From contig JAKBBV010000005.1 of the NCBI GenBank assembly GCA_021808285.1, forward strand, positions 1 to 64,000: a stretch of 64,000 nt of DNA, read 5' to 3'. The stretch comes from Pseudomonadota bacterium (GTDB taxonomy: Bacteria; Pseudomonadota; Alphaproteobacteria; Caulobacterales; Caulobacteraceae). Position numbers and translations under genes: made by a program. A model generated the notes under the pieces. It searched no databases. It was not told the DNA's origin and saw nothing but the letters and a program-made list of their open reading frames with translations. Shown piece by piece: positions 43,133 through 51,355 of the stretch; within the stretch, counting starts at the first letter, position 1; each line of letters starts with the position of its first letter.

Positions 43133-43762
43133 ATGATCGACCTCTACCACTGCGCAGATGCTCGCTCATTCCGCGCCCTCTGGGCGCTTGAGGAGCTTGG
43201 GCTGGCCTACAGGTTGCATGTCCTGCCGTTTCCCCCGCGCGTGCACAGGCCGCAATTCCTCCAGGACAACCCGCTGGGCACGATTCCCCTTCTGGTCGAC
43301 GGCGAGGTGCGCATGACGGAGTCCGCCGCCATCACCCACTACCTGGCCACACGCTATGGCCCGAGCGACCTGGCTGTAGGAGTGGAGGAGGCCGATTACG
43401 GTCTGTGGCTCGACTGGCTGCACAGGAGTGAGGCGACCCTGACCTTCCCGCAGACGATCATCCTGCGCTACACGCGCCTGGAGCCGGAGGAGCGCCGCCT
43501 CGCCCAGGCGGCCATGGATTACACCCAGTGGTTTCTCTCGCGCCTGCGGCATCTGACTCGCGCCCTCACTGATCGCCACTGGCTATGCGCGGACCGGTTC
43601 ACCATGGCCGATCTATGCGTCGGCTATGCTCTGCTCCTGGCGCTGGACCTTGGCCTGGGTCCGAAGTTCAGTCCTGAGATCGCCGGCTATTGGGAACGGC
43701 TGGCCTCCCGGCCCGCCTTCCTCGCCGCCAAGCGCGCCCAGAGCGAAAACGAACGCGCCTAG
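43133..43762 (+). CDS. Glutathione S-transferase family protein
   Basis: A 209-aa cytosolic GST. The N-terminal thioredoxin-like domain (residues 1-78) has YHCADARSFRALWALEE, the cis-Pro segment GTIPLLVDG and the glutathione-binding Glu-Ser in RMTESAAITHYLA. The C-terminal all-alpha domain carries RFTMADLCVGYALLLA (the N-capping box). ATG 43133 is chosen because the product then starts at the first beta strand (MIDLYH); the upstream extension is not family-like. It is divergent from the serine hydrolase and converges on the Tat-exported hydrolase (4-nt overlap). The substrate is unknown; the context links it to the GntR/TBDR cluster. Confidence 0.88.
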   Translation: MIDLYHCADARSFRALWALEELGLAYRLHVLPFPPRVHRPQFLQDNPLGTIPLLVDGEVRMTESAAITHYLATRYGPSDLAVGVEEADYGLWLDWLHRSEATLTFPQTIILRYTRLEPEERRLAQAAMDYTQWFLSRLRHLTRALTDRHWLCADRFTMADLCVGYALLLALDLGLGPKFSPEIAGYWERLASRPAFLAAKRAQSENERA

Positions 43763-44805
43763 GCGAGGGCCTTGGTGAGACGCAGCCAGAGTTGCTGATC
43801 GAAATCGAGATCGGTGGCGGCGCCCATGCGCACGACGATCAGCTTCTGGCTTGGCGCGATATAGAGCTTGCGATCCAGCGCCCCAAGCGCCGCCACAAGA
43901 TCCGCCGGCGCGGCTGGGATCAGGGGGCCGGGCTCCTTTTGTCCACGCCGGATGGAATAGGCCCCGCCATTGAGCCACCACAATCTGCCATAGGCCGGGT
44001 TGGCGGGGGAGCGTTGAAACATGGCCCCAAGGCTGGCCTGTGAAACCAGGCGCGTTCCGTCGGAGGCTAGTCCGCCGTCGAGCACGATCTGGCCGAACCG
44101 GACGGAGTCCCTTGGGCTCGTGACGAGCCCCATGGTGTTGCCGGCCGCCGTGAACAGGGGATTGGCGGGTCGATGGCGCCAGGCCGTCTGGGTCAGGCCA
44201 GCGGGCGCTGTGAGCCAGTCGCGCGTGAGCGTTTCCAGGGGTTGGCCCGCTGCGGCGCTCAGGATCTTCTGGGTGATGGCGTAGACGGGCGTGTTGTAGA
44301 AGAACATCGACCCTGGCGGGGCCTCGTAGGTGAAGGCCTCGGTCAGGCCCGAGCTCATGTTCAGGACATGGATGACGCGGATGGCGGCCTCGCGGTCCGT
44401 TTCCGCCTTGGACCAGCCCTTGCCGAGATAGTCCAGGACCGGCCGGTTCACATCGATCAGCCCCTTGTCGATGGCGATGGCGACAAGCATGGAGACCCAG
44501 CTCTTCTGCTGCGACGCGACGTCCTCCAGAAGCGCGCCCTCGGGCGTGGTCTCATAGGCAAAGGCCCTGAAGAGTGGGGTGTCCGGCGCCGGCCAGTTCC
44601 GTTCCACCAGGATTGTGCGATCCCGGACGGCCATGAAGCCGGTTGTGTGTTGCGACCTGGCGTAGGAGAGGGCCTCTTCCATGGCCTTGGCGACAGGCTC
44701 GGAGGAGCTCATGTCAGGCCCCGCGATTCCGGAAGAGGGCAGCGCCAAGGCGCCCAGACCTGCCGCGCGGGCCAGGACATTCCGGCGGGAGAGGGACAAG
44801 GGCAT
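43759..44805 (-). CDS. Tat-exported serine hydrolase, beta-lactamase-like
   Basis: A 348-aa PF00144-type protein with a twin-arginine signal (SRRNVLARAAGLGALAL, residues 6-22), which places it in the periplasm. The SxxK motif is in DVASQQKSWVSML near residue 98; the second motif is MFFYNTPVYAITQ near residue 170 (Tyr-Asn-Thr). It is shorter and more divergent than the other two serine hydrolases here. AGGAG precedes the ATG by 7 nt. It lies 35 bp downstream of the GntR gene on the same strand, so the two are probably one transcript. It may process a substrate entering through the TBDR at 45817 (inference). Confidence 0.85.
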   Translation of the reverse strand: MPLSLSRRNVLARAAGLGALALPSSGIAGPDMSSSEPVAKAMEEALSYARSQHTTGFMAVRDRTILVERNWPAPDTPLFRAFAYETTPEGALLEDVASQQKSWVSMLVAIAIDKGLIDVNRPVLDYLGKGWSKAETDREAAIRVIHVLNMSSGLTEAFTYEAPPGSMFFYNTPVYAITQKILSAAAGQPLETLTRDWLTAPAGLTQTAWRHRPANPLFTAAGNTMGLVTSPRDSVRFGQIVLDGGLASDGTRLVSQASLGAMFQRSPANPAYGRLWWLNGGAYSIRRGQKEPGPLIPAAPADLVAALGALDRKLYIAPSQKLIVVRMGAATDLDFDQQLWLRLTKALA

Positions 44806-44840
44806 GATATTTCTCCTTCACGGTCATGGGAGACGAAGGG

Positions 44841-45584
44841 TCAGCGCCTGCCGGCGACCCGACGGCGGGCGGGGCCAGCCGCGGCCGGTTCGCGCATGCC
44901 GAGGCCACGCGCCAGCATCAGCCGGGCGACTTCGGCCTGCATGAAATAGAGGATCTGCCGGGCGCCTTCCGCCGCCTTGGCCGCATCGCGCTCGGCGAGG
45001 CCGGCCCGCATGGTCTCCCAATGATCGAAAGGCCCCCTCACGGTCGAGCTTTCGGCCAGCCCCACATAGGACCAGTGCCATCGGGTCTTGCGCCGCACCG
45101 CCTCGATCATCTTTTGCGCGTCGAGGCTGGCCGTGCTCGCCATGAGACTGAAGATCACCTCGCTCTGGTGGATGAGATCCGCGGCGGTCGCACCGGTCTC
45201 CGAGGCGGCGAGCAAGGCATCGGATTTCTTCAGGATCTCCGCCATCAGAGCGGCTGAGGCGCGAATGCAGGCGAAGCGCGCGGCAACGCCGTAGAGACCC
45301 GCGCGAAGCTCATAGAGATCGAACACTTCCTGCAGCGTGGTTGCGGTGACGCTGGCGCCTCGATTGGGTTCGAGCATCACCAGGCCATCCTCCGCCAGGT
45401 TCGCCAGGGCCCGCCGCGCGATCGAACGGCCGACGCCGAATTCGGCGCAGAGGCGGGCCTCCCTCATCCACTCGCCCGCGGACCAAAGACCCTCCTGGAT
45501 CTGGTGACGCAGACGTTCCGTCACCTCCGCCGCGGACGGTCCCGCGCCTCGACTCGGGCGTGGGGCGGGTGCGGCTTTATCCAT
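44841..45584 (-). CDS. GntR-family regulator, FCD (FadR-like) subfamily
   Basis: A 247-aa transcription factor. The N-terminal winged helix (VTERLRHQIQEGLWSAGEWM, LCAEFGVGRSIARRALANL) is followed by an all-helical FCD effector domain (residues 95-225, with FDLYELRAGLYGVAARFA, LIHQSEVIFSLM and HWETMRAGLAERD). I chose ATG 45584 because GAGGA lies 5 nt upstream; ATG 45671 (276 aa) is possible, and 45872 would run through the promoter region of the divergent TBDR. It shares the intergenic region holding three TGTCG-type repeats, so it probably controls itself, the TBDR and the downstream serine hydrolase. The effector is unknown. Confidence 0.87.
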   Translation of the reverse strand: MDKAAPAPRPSRGAGPSAAEVTERLRHQIQEGLWSAGEWMREARLCAEFGVGRSIARRALANLAEDGLVMLEPNRGASVTATTLQEVFDLYELRAGLYGVAARFACIRASAALMAEILKKSDALLAASETGATAADLIHQSEVIFSLMASTASLDAQKMIEAVRRKTRWHWSYVGLAESSTVRGPFDHWETMRAGLAERDAAKAAEGARQILYFMQAEVARLMLARGLGMREPAAAGPARRRVAGRR

Positions 45585-45703
45585 CCGTGTCCTCGACTGC
45601 TCCGTATCCTCGAACGCCGAGGTCTCAGCGGCTGTCCGCGCCTCGCTGGGCGGAGGCTTGATTGCGACCATCCTGCGCGAAGGCGCACGCCGGAGCAAGC
45701 CGG

Positions 45704-45757
45704 CGTGTCGTTCATAGGGCGACAAATTGTCGTACAACTCAATTGACAAAGTCGCAC
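45704..45757. promoter_or_regulatory. Candidate GntR operator array: three TGTCG repeats with 22-bp period
   Basis: In the gntR/TBDR divergent region, TGTCGTTC (45706), TGTCGTAC (45728) and AGTCGCAC (45750) recur at exactly 22-bp steps, about two helical turns. The central copy is within a perfect CGACAA-A-TTGTCG palindrome (45720-45732) and also reads TTGT-cgt-ACAA, matching the TnGTnnnACnA shape of FCD-GntR operators. A TTGACA (-35-like) lies at 45743-45748. Confidence 0.6.
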
Positions 45758-45816
45758 GATTATTGGCAGCCTTGCCTCCAACCGGTCGAGTCAAACGCCG
45801 GGTTGGGGAGGAGTCC

Positions 45817-48216
45817 ATGCGCCAGGGAATTGGCCGCGCGGTCGCAGCCGCGCTCGGTTTCGTCAGCATCACGCCCGCCGCTGCGTTCGCTCAGGTCACA
45901 GCGACGCCGCCGGCCGCCAGCGCGGCCCCCGCCGCACCAGCGGCCCCGTCCGCCAGCGGGTCGGACACCGCGGCCCTCCTGGGTGAGGTCGTGGTGACCG
46001 CGCGCAAGACGGAGGAGCAGCTGCGCGACATTCCCGCCACCGTCTCGGCGGTGAGTTCAGCCCAGATCATGGATGAGGGACCGCTCGTGGGGACCGGCGA
46101 TCTTCTCCGCACAGTGCCTGGGGTGCGTTTCAACAATCTTGAGGCGCCCAATCTGAGCGAAATATCGATCAGGGGTTCAGGCACAGAGCGGGCGACGGGC
46201 GCGGATTCCGCCGTCGGCCTGTTCGTCAACGGCGCCTATGTGGGCTCCTCGACCCTGGGCGGCCGCAACTTCATGAATATCGACTATTTCGATCTCGACC
46301 GGGTCGAAGTCCTGCAGGGGCCGCAAGGCGCGCTCTATGGCCGCAATTCCGAATATGGCGCCGTCAACATCGTGCTGGCCAAACCACAATTCGATAACTC
46401 GGGCTATGTGGATGACTCCTACACAGGCGGCCTGGAACGCAATCAGCTCGACGCCGTGGCCAACTACGCCCTGAGCGACGACGTCGCGGTGCGTTTCGGC
46501 GCGGAGGCCATCGGGCAGACCAAGGGCCTGCAGTTCAATCCCGATCAGAACACCTATTACGACACGGAGTCCGGCTGGATCGGGCGGGGGCAGATCCGCT
46601 ATCGGCGCGGCCCGCTCGACGTCGATCTGCTGGTCGATGCGCAGGACATGACCCTGCCGGCCTTCGCCAATGTCTATAACCTGCCGCCGGGGGTGATCAG
46701 CACGATTCCCAAGGGCTTTGTCGGCAACCGCTTCACCGTTCCCAGCGACGGGCTCAACAACACCGAGCAGAAAATGCAGCGGATCATGCTCGATGGCAGC
46801 CTGGATCTCGGCTGGGGCGAGCTGACCTCGACGACGATGGTGACGGCGTCACAATCGCTCCAGCATTACGGTTCATCGATCGACCTCGCCCAGGAGGCGT
46901 CGTTCCAGTCGCAAGGCGAGATCGGCGCCTATCCTCTGGCTGACACCGCGACGCGCTCCACCGACAGGACCTTCTATCAGGACCTTCACCTGGACGGAAA
47001 AGCCCTCGACGGCCATTTCAAGTGGCTGGCCGGGGCGGAGTTCCTGCTCCAGCACGATGACAACGGTGTGCAGAACACCACCAGCCCGTGCGCATTGAAG
47101 GTCGGCGCCGGGATCTGCGGCGGCACGCCCAGCGCGCCCATCTGCGACCTCGTCCTGAAGACCTCGTCGCCCTGTCCCGCAACCTATCCGCTCGCCTTCG
47201 GGGCGATCAGCAATACGCCCGAGAAGTTCGTCTCCAAATCGCTCTACGGTTCGGTGAGCTACACTCTCCAGCGCTTCACCCTGGACGGAGAGCTGCGGTA
47301 CACGAACGATAACAAGACCGCGACCCAGTATGCCTACGCCCTCTATACCAACCTTCCCAGCGCAGCTCCGCAGGCCCACGCCTTCAGCGCTGGCAACCTG
47401 AGCTACAGCGCCACTCTCAGCTACAAGCTGCCCGGTGACTGGGACGATCTGCTCTATGCCAAGACCGGAAGCGGCTATCGCGCCGGGGGAATCAACGGCG
47501 GCATCGCTAATCCCAACGCGCCGACGCCCTTTCAGCCCACCTATGGCGATGAAATCACGACCAGCTACGAGATCGGCTTCAAGGGCGACCTGGGATCACA
47601 CCTCTATGTGACGCTGGACGGCTATCTGTCGCACACCGACAACGCCATCGCGGTGATAAATGACGGCTGCACGGTCCTCAACGCCTGCGGCACGGCTCCG
47701 ACGCAGTTCAACATCAACGGCGGCACGGTTCATGCCCGGGGCGTGGAGGCCGCCATCAATGGACGTTTCCGGATCCTCGATGGGACGCTGGAGGTCATGG
47801 TCAGCGGCGCCAACCAGCACGCCGACTATTCCAGCATTCCGAGCGGCTACTCAGGTCTGCCGATCCTCGGCTCTCTGGTCGCGCAGACGCCCACCTGGAC
47901 CGACGCGGCCACGGTGAACTACAGTCATCCCATCACCCAGACGGTGGATGGCTTCTTCAACCTGACCTATAACGGTCAGAGCGGCGGCGCGCAGGACACG
48001 ACCACGGCTCTCGCCCCGGAAATCAGTCTGTCCAGTTTCAGCGACGTGAGTCTGCGGACGGGCGCCAAGTGGCATAATCTGGAGCTGGCCCTGTTCATTC
48101 AGAACCTTACCAATGACACTGTCCAGCTGCTGAAGTTCGAACAGGGCGCCACGGTCTTTGCCGCGCGCTTCAACGAGCCCCGCACTTTCGGCGTTAACGC
48201 CGTCTTCCGCTGGTGA
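45817..48216 (+). CDS. TonB-dependent outer-membrane receptor of the GntR-linked cluster
   Basis: A 799-aa TBDR. The signal peptide (MRQGIGRAVAAALGFVSITPAAAFAQ) starts at ATG 45817, which has GGGGAGGAG 3-8 nt upstream; the ORF-track start 45727 lies in the operator array. After an Ala/Pro linker come a TonB-box-like EVVVTARKTEEQ near residue 65, plug motifs (IPATVSAVSS, LRTVPGVRFNN, EISIRGSG, VEVLQGPQGALYGRNSEYGAV), and a barrel ending NAVFRW with terminal Trp. It is not of the siderophore-signature type and there is no Fur-like box nearby. It is followed after 12 bp by the Tat-exported M28-like protein, so receptor and hydrolase are probably co-expressed. Confidence 0.9.
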   Translation: MRQGIGRAVAAALGFVSITPAAAFAQVTATPPAASAAPAAPAAPSASGSDTAALLGEVVVTARKTEEQLRDIPATVSAVSSAQIMDEGPLVGTGDLLRTVPGVRFNNLEAPNLSEISIRGSGTERATGADSAVGLFVNGAYVGSSTLGGRNFMNIDYFDLDRVEVLQGPQGALYGRNSEYGAVNIVLAKPQFDNSGYVDDSYTGGLERNQLDAVANYALSDDVAVRFGAEAIGQTKGLQFNPDQNTYYDTESGWIGRGQIRYRRGPLDVDLLVDAQDMTLPAFANVYNLPPGVISTIPKGFVGNRFTVPSDGLNNTEQKMQRIMLDGSLDLGWGELTSTTMVTASQSLQHYGSSIDLAQEASFQSQGEIGAYPLADTATRSTDRTFYQDLHLDGKALDGHFKWLAGAEFLLQHDDNGVQNTTSPCALKVGAGICGGTPSAPICDLVLKTSSPCPATYPLAFGAISNTPEKFVSKSLYGSVSYTLQRFTLDGELRYTNDNKTATQYAYALYTNLPSAAPQAHAFSAGNLSYSATLSYKLPGDWDDLLYAKTGSGYRAGGINGGIANPNAPTPFQPTYGDEITTSYEIGFKGDLGSHLYVTLDGYLSHTDNAIAVINDGCTVLNACGTAPTQFNINGGTVHARGVEAAINGRFRILDGTLEVMVSGANQHADYSSIPSGYSGLPILGSLVAQTPTWTDAATVNYSHPITQTVDGFFNLTYNGQSGGAQDTTTALAPEISLSSFSDVSLRTGAKWHNLELALFIQNLTNDTVQLLKFEQGATVFAARFNEPRTFGVNAVFRW

Positions 48217-48228
48217 ACGGCAAGGGCG

Positions 48229-49539
48229 ATGGCGCAGCTGACATCCTCCCGCAGGACTTTCCTCGGCGTTGCCGGTCTGGCGGGGCTGGGGGCGGCCGCC
48301 CCCGCGCCTGGCTCTTCGGACGAGGCCGATCTTGGCGTGATTGAGGGGACTCTTGAGCGATACGCCGGATTTGGCGTCAAAGCCTCCGGTGGTCCCGGCG
48401 ACCAGGCTTGCGGCGCCTGGCTTGAGGCTGAACTTGCGAGCCGAGGTTATGTCCCGCGCAGGCAGCTCTTTGAGGCGCCCTTTTTCGAGCCTCTCCAGGC
48501 GCGTCTGACCTGTGGCGACGCGGCCGCGACGCTTGTCCCGCAGGCCATCGTGGCCTTCACCGGGGCGGAGGGCCTCACTGCGCCCTTGAGGCTGGCGTCC
48601 GAACCCGGCGATCTTTCCGGAGCGATCGCGCTGATCGTCCTGCCCTACAGCCGCTGGATCACACTCCTTCAGCCGGAAATCGCGCAGTCCTTGACGGATG
48701 CGCGGCGCCGTGGCGCGGCTGCGGCGGTGATCGTGACGACGGGTCCGACCCGCGAAGCGGTGGCCCTGAACGTGTCCGCGGATGGCTCGGGCTTCGATCG
48801 CCCCACCGCGATCCTGGCGCCCAAGGATGCGGAGCCCTTCATCGCCGCGGCCAGGGCCGGCCGGACGGGAAACCTCATCCTCACAGGAAGGGGAGGGCGC
48901 AGAGGCGCCTTCAACCTGATCGCGCGACGCGACAGGGCGGCGCCCAAGACCCTCATCCTCTCAACCCCGCGATCTGGCTGGTTCAGTTGCGCGGCCGAGC
49001 GCGGCTCGGGCCTCGCCGTCTGGCTTTGGCTCGCCGAATGGCTCGCGACCGCCGAGGTGGATGTGAATGTGGAGCTGGTGGCGACGAGCGGACACGAATA
49101 CCAGTTTCTGGGCGGCGAGCTCTATCTGGCGCAGGCCGCGCCTTCACCCGACCGCACGCGGCTCTGGGTGCATATCGGGGCCAGCGCGGCGGCCCGGGAT
49201 TGGCAGGAGTTCGGGCCCCGGCTTCTGCCCCTGCCCAGCGCCGACGCCCAGCGCTTCCTCACGGCCACAGCCGACCTGCTCGAGTCGACCCGCCGCGCCT
49301 TCAAGGGCATCACGGGCCTGGAGGCGACCTACCTTGCCGACAAGGTCATGGCCGGCGGCGAACTGACCAATGTTCTGCACGCCGGTTATCGCTCGGCCAT
49401 CGGCCTGTACGGCGTCCACCGCTATTTCCACACCCAGGACGACGACCTCCGCTGCGTCTCAGGCGACCTTGTCCTGCCCGTCGCGCGCGCGTTCCAGACC
49501 GCCATCCTTGCGGCGCTTTCCACCTCGTCAGAGGGCTGA
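48229..49539 (+). CDS. Tat-exported M28-peptidase-like protein with degenerate metal site
   Basis: A 436-aa protein with a twin-arginine signal (SSRRTFLGVAGLAGLGAA). Residues 120-220 look like a PA-type insert (LASEPGDLSGAIALIVL, RRRGAAAAVIV). Residues 230-430 follow the M28 aminopeptidase order, but the metal residues are altered: the usual GAHxD segment reads LILSTPRSGWF, the DNxSG segment reads AERGSG, and the Glu-Glu pair reads SGHEYQFLGG. Only the final His (YFHTQDDDL) is clearly retained. It may be a non-peptidase relative or use another metal set. It is coupled in context to the TBDR upstream and ends 164 bp before a convergent DUF1330 gene. Function is unknown. Confidence 0.7.
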   Translation: MAQLTSSRRTFLGVAGLAGLGAAAPAPGSSDEADLGVIEGTLERYAGFGVKASGGPGDQACGAWLEAELASRGYVPRRQLFEAPFFEPLQARLTCGDAAATLVPQAIVAFTGAEGLTAPLRLASEPGDLSGAIALIVLPYSRWITLLQPEIAQSLTDARRRGAAAAVIVTTGPTREAVALNVSADGSGFDRPTAILAPKDAEPFIAAARAGRTGNLILTGRGGRRGAFNLIARRDRAAPKTLILSTPRSGWFSCAAERGSGLAVWLWLAEWLATAEVDVNVELVATSGHEYQFLGGELYLAQAAPSPDRTRLWVHIGASAAARDWQEFGPRLLPLPSADAQRFLTATADLLESTRRAFKGITGLEATYLADKVMAGGELTNVLHAGYRSAIGLYGVHRYFHTQDDDLRCVSGDLVLPVARAFQTAILAALSTSSEG

Positions 49540-49703
49540 GGAGCCGCTCTCCCCCGAGGCCACGCGCGCGGGCCGAGCCTGGGTGATGGGCGTTTCCGAA
49601 GGCGGATCGCGGGCCGCGCCCGACAATGATGCGCGCTCCGCCTGAGCTGTCGGGTGAAGGCGATGCCCGTCGGCTCGCGTTCCTCTGCCGGGGCGCAGCG
49701 ACC

Positions 49704-49994
49704 TCAGGGCTCGCCGTCGAGGAGGACGAGACGGCTTGTGGTCGAGCGATGGCGTCGCGCGAACAGGTCCTGGGCCTCCGGGTCCGCCAGGAAGGCTCGC
49801 GCCGCGCCGGGCGATGGGAATTCCAGGATCACGAGGCGTTGGGGCGACCAGTCGCCCTCTATGACCAGGGGATCCGCCCCCTTGGAGGCGTAGCGTCCGC
49901 CGTGCTTGGCGATGAACGCCGGAATGGCCTGCACATAGGGCAGAAACGACGCGAGGTCGTTCACCGTCAGGTCGAGCACGAGATAGGCGGTCAT
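49704..49994 (-). CDS. DUF1330 family protein (dimeric alpha/beta barrel)
   Basis: A 96-aa protein of the DUF1330/NIPSNAP-like ferredoxin-fold group. Conserved pattern: MTAYLVLDLTVND at the N-terminus, GGRYASKGADPLVIEGDW in the middle and RLVILEFPSPGAARAFL towards the C-terminus. I chose ATG 49994 because the family begins with this beta strand; the ORF-track start at 50060 would overlap the divergent HNH gene. Members are small cytosolic proteins without established activity. A 164-bp spacer on the left contains no gene. Confidence 0.85.
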   Translation of the reverse strand: MTAYLVLDLTVNDLASFLPYVQAIPAFIAKHGGRYASKGADPLVIEGDWSPQRLVILEFPSPGAARAFLADPEAQDLFARRHRSTTSRLVLLDGEP

Positions 49995-50037
49995 TTCCGC
50001 AATTGACCCATCGCCGAGGTGAGGCTCCATTGCCCCT

Positions 50038-50943
50038 ATGAAGGCCGTTTTCGACACCAAGCCAGGTTCGGGCTACGACGATCGCCAGAGCCACTATCAG
50101 TTCCCTAAACGCTATCTAGGGCTGGTCAAAGACGCGGTCGGGGACTGGGTGGTCCTGCGCCGCCCCCGCGCGGATGGCGGAAACCTCGCTTATTTCGCCG
50201 TGGCTCGGGTGGCCGCGCTTGAGCCGGATCCGAACGACCCTACGCTCACCTTCGCAAGGCTTGCCGACTATCTGGCCTTCGACGCCGGGGTCGGGTGGCG
50301 CCGCGAAGGCCGGTACGCGGAGCAGGCCTTACGGGACATGCCCGCGCAAGAGGTGGGGGTCTACCTTCGGGGCCGATCGGTGCGTCCACTCTCGGATGCG
50401 GATTTCGCCGCCATCGTCATTGCCGGACTGTCGCAAACCCTCGCGCCCGATAACGCCGTAAGACTGGGCCCCGGTGGCGTCGAGGAGTCGGCCACACCGT
50501 TCGATTTCGACCTCGTCCCCGGCGTCGATCACGTCCGCCGCATCGAACAGATGCTGGTGAACCGCAAAATCCGCGACGCCAATTTCCGTCGCCATATCTG
50601 CGAGGCCTATGACGACCGCTGCGCTGTCACCGGCCTTCGGATCATCAATGGCGGCGGCCGCTCGGAGGTCCAGGCCGCCCATATCTGGGGGGTTGGCGAG
50701 GGCGGCCCCGATGTCGTGCAAAACGGGATTGCCTTATCGGGAACGGTCCATTGGCTGTTCGATCGTCACCTGATCTCGCTGACCGACGACCACCGGCTGC
50801 TCGTGTCGCACAACAAGGTTCCCGCCGAGCTTCGCGCGCTCTTTGAGCGTCAACTGGATCGGATCCACCTGCCGAAGGACGAACGTCTCTGGCCGCACCT
50901 CGCCTATGTCGAGCGGCATCGCGAACGATTCATGGCCGCCTAG
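50038..50943 (+). CDS. HNH endonuclease-domain protein, possible modification-dependent nuclease
   Basis: A 301-aa protein. The C-terminal HNH_2-like nuclease domain (residues 180-270) has FRRHICEAYDDRCAVTGLR, the first His in VQAAHIWGV, Asn in VVQNGIALS and the last His pair in TVHWLFDRHLISL. The N-terminal 90 residues (YDDRQSHYQFPKRYLGL, DWVVLRRPR, YFAVARV) have the compact beta pattern of PUA/EVE/SRA-like reader domains, but I cannot confirm this. Reader plus HNH would suggest a type IV restriction enzyme for modified DNA. No methyltransferase or other restriction gene is next to it, which fits either type IV action or a solitary nuclease. The start lies 43 bp from the divergent DUF1330 gene. 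Confidence 0.8.
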   Translation: MKAVFDTKPGSGYDDRQSHYQFPKRYLGLVKDAVGDWVVLRRPRADGGNLAYFAVARVAALEPDPNDPTLTFARLADYLAFDAGVGWRREGRYAEQALRDMPAQEVGVYLRGRSVRPLSDADFAAIVIAGLSQTLAPDNAVRLGPGGVEESATPFDFDLVPGVDHVRRIEQMLVNRKIRDANFRRHICEAYDDRCAVTGLRIINGGGRSEVQAAHIWGVGEGGPDVVQNGIALSGTVHWLFDRHLISLTDDHRLLVSHNKVPAELRALFERQLDRIHLPKDERLWPHLAYVERHRERFMAA

Positions 50944-51151
50944 CGCAATCCCCCGGCCACTTGAGGGTCCAGTGGACCGGCAGGGCGTCTTCGGCCCTCG
51001 GCGTCTGCACGCGTGTCGGAGCCCGGCGGCGCCCGAGGCGGCGGCGGGCTTGGTCCGGGCGGCGCCTTGCAACTCTTCCCCGCGCCTTGGCGTTTAATCG
51101 TAAGGCGGCCTCCATCGAGGCCGGAACGTCTGTTGCGGAAAGGTCCTGGCC

Positions 51152-51355
51152 ATGTCCCTTCGGAAACTCTTCATCATCGGATGCCTGCTCGCCGCCAGCG
51201 CCGTCGTGACGGCCTGCGCCAGCGACGACGATGACGGCGGCTACGGCTATCGTGGCGGCTACGGTTATCATGGCGGCTACGGTTATCATGGCGGGTACGG
51301 CGGTTATGGCTATGGCGGCGATCAGGGCCGCTACGGCGACGACGGCCCCCGGTAG
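51152..51355 (+). CDS. Small Gly/Tyr-rich repeat lipoprotein
   Basis: A 67-aa predicted lipoprotein. The N-terminal signal MSLRKLFIIGCLLAASAVVTAC ends in a lipobox-like V-T-A-C, so the mature part would start at Cys22 and be anchored in the envelope. The mature chain is an acidic SDDDD stretch followed by three or four GYGY(R/H)GG units and a short GDQGRYGDDG tail. AAAGG lies 8-10 nt before the ATG. The function is unknown; the repeats look disordered or self-associating. About 210 bp upstream and 320 bp downstream contain no other clear gene. Confidence 0.7.
   Translation: MSLRKLFIIGCLLAASAVVTACASDDDDGGYGYRGGYGYHGGYGYHGGYGGYGYGGDQGRYGDDGPR
51235..51306 (+). repeat. 18-bp tandem repeats inside the lipoprotein gene
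   Basis: The unit TGGCGGCTACGGTTATCA occurs twice exactly (51253-51270 and 51271-51288), with a diverged copy on each side. It encodes the GGYGYH units. Such exact copies can change number by slippage. Confidence 0.8.
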
